DNA of 64,000 bases from Pseudomonas alkylphenolica. GTDB taxonomy: Bacteria; Pseudomonadota; Gammaproteobacteria; Pseudomonadales; Pseudomonadaceae. Made by a program: the position numbers and the translations under genes. Location: positions 406,380 through 470,379 of the forward strand of contig NZ_JADUCM010000002.1 of the NCBI RefSeq assembly GCF_016009175.1, given 5' to 3'. Positions 63,928-64,000 of the stretch are shown here, one piece after another. A model generated the notes under the pieces. That model was not told the DNA's origin. It did no database searches and worked only from the letters and a program-made list of their open reading frames with translations. The first letter of the stretch is position 1. Each line of letters opens with the position of its first letter.

Positions 63928-64000
<73 letters not shown>

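Overview
The window is chromosomal DNA from a Pseudomonas, most likely of the P. putida group. The evidence is the codon bias and high third-position GC, the P. putida-type 34-35 bp REP elements, the Spu polyamine cluster, and the general gene content. It is almost wholly housekeeping and transport DNA. I see no prophage, plasmid, CRISPR array or tRNA. The only mobile-type gene is a REP-associated tyrosine transposase at 34.0-34.5 kb. The right end (63928-64000) is a run of G that looks like a sequencing or assembly artefact at a contig end.

Layout. 1-1.6 kb: the start of an RbbA-type ABC protein and its HlyD partner. 1.7-4.6 kb: an EVE-domain protein, a small membrane protein, the 6S RNA locus (5-FCL / ssrS / zapA / coiled-coil protein) and YgfB. 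4.6-8.9 kb: pepP-ubiH-DUF4442-ubiI. 9-11.7 kb: a ferric iron ABC binding protein and permease without an ATPase. 11.9-16.3 kb: gcvT-gcvH-gcvP. 16.4-20.9 kb: a DUF2388 protein, an orphan GspE/PilB-like ATPase, an ACT-like small protein divergent from an Lrp regulator, and a CYTH-CHAD protein. 21-23.6 kb: argE and argA. 23.7-33.9 kb: the polyamine uptake and gamma-glutamylation cluster (spuI divergent from spuBCDEFGH). 33.9-34.6 kb: a RAYT gene framed by REPs. 34.7-39.9 kb: a TriABC-like RND pump with two adaptor lipoproteins. 40-44 kb: an ECF sigma, FecR and TonB receptor trio. 44-54.5 kb: ilvD, a PI-PLC-like protein, a short MgtE with a structured leader, rlmI, an HDOD protein, mutM, ggt, a ferredoxin and coaD. 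54.6-59 kb: an alcohol/aldehyde oxidation module (GMC oxidoreductase, Tat-exported subunit, coniferyl-type aldehyde dehydrogenase, TetR). 59-63.8 kb: sseA, a YheT hydrolase and an M16 peptidase pair.

How the genes work together. SpuDE bind spermidine or putrescine, SpuFGH import it, and SpuI/SpuB/SpuC start its breakdown. Gcv proteins split glycine to one-carbon units. PepP-UbiH-UbiI form the ubiquinone operon. The FecI/FecR/receptor trio is a cell-surface signalling system for an iron chelate.

The least explained signals are non-coding. Hairpins directly cover the ribosome-binding sites of gcvP, mgtE and the first M16 gene. A 26-codon ORF precedes the mgtE hairpin. A tiny ORF ending in two arginine codons sits before argA with a better ribosome-binding site than argA itself. 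These are inferences from sequence inspection and were not tested by any computation.
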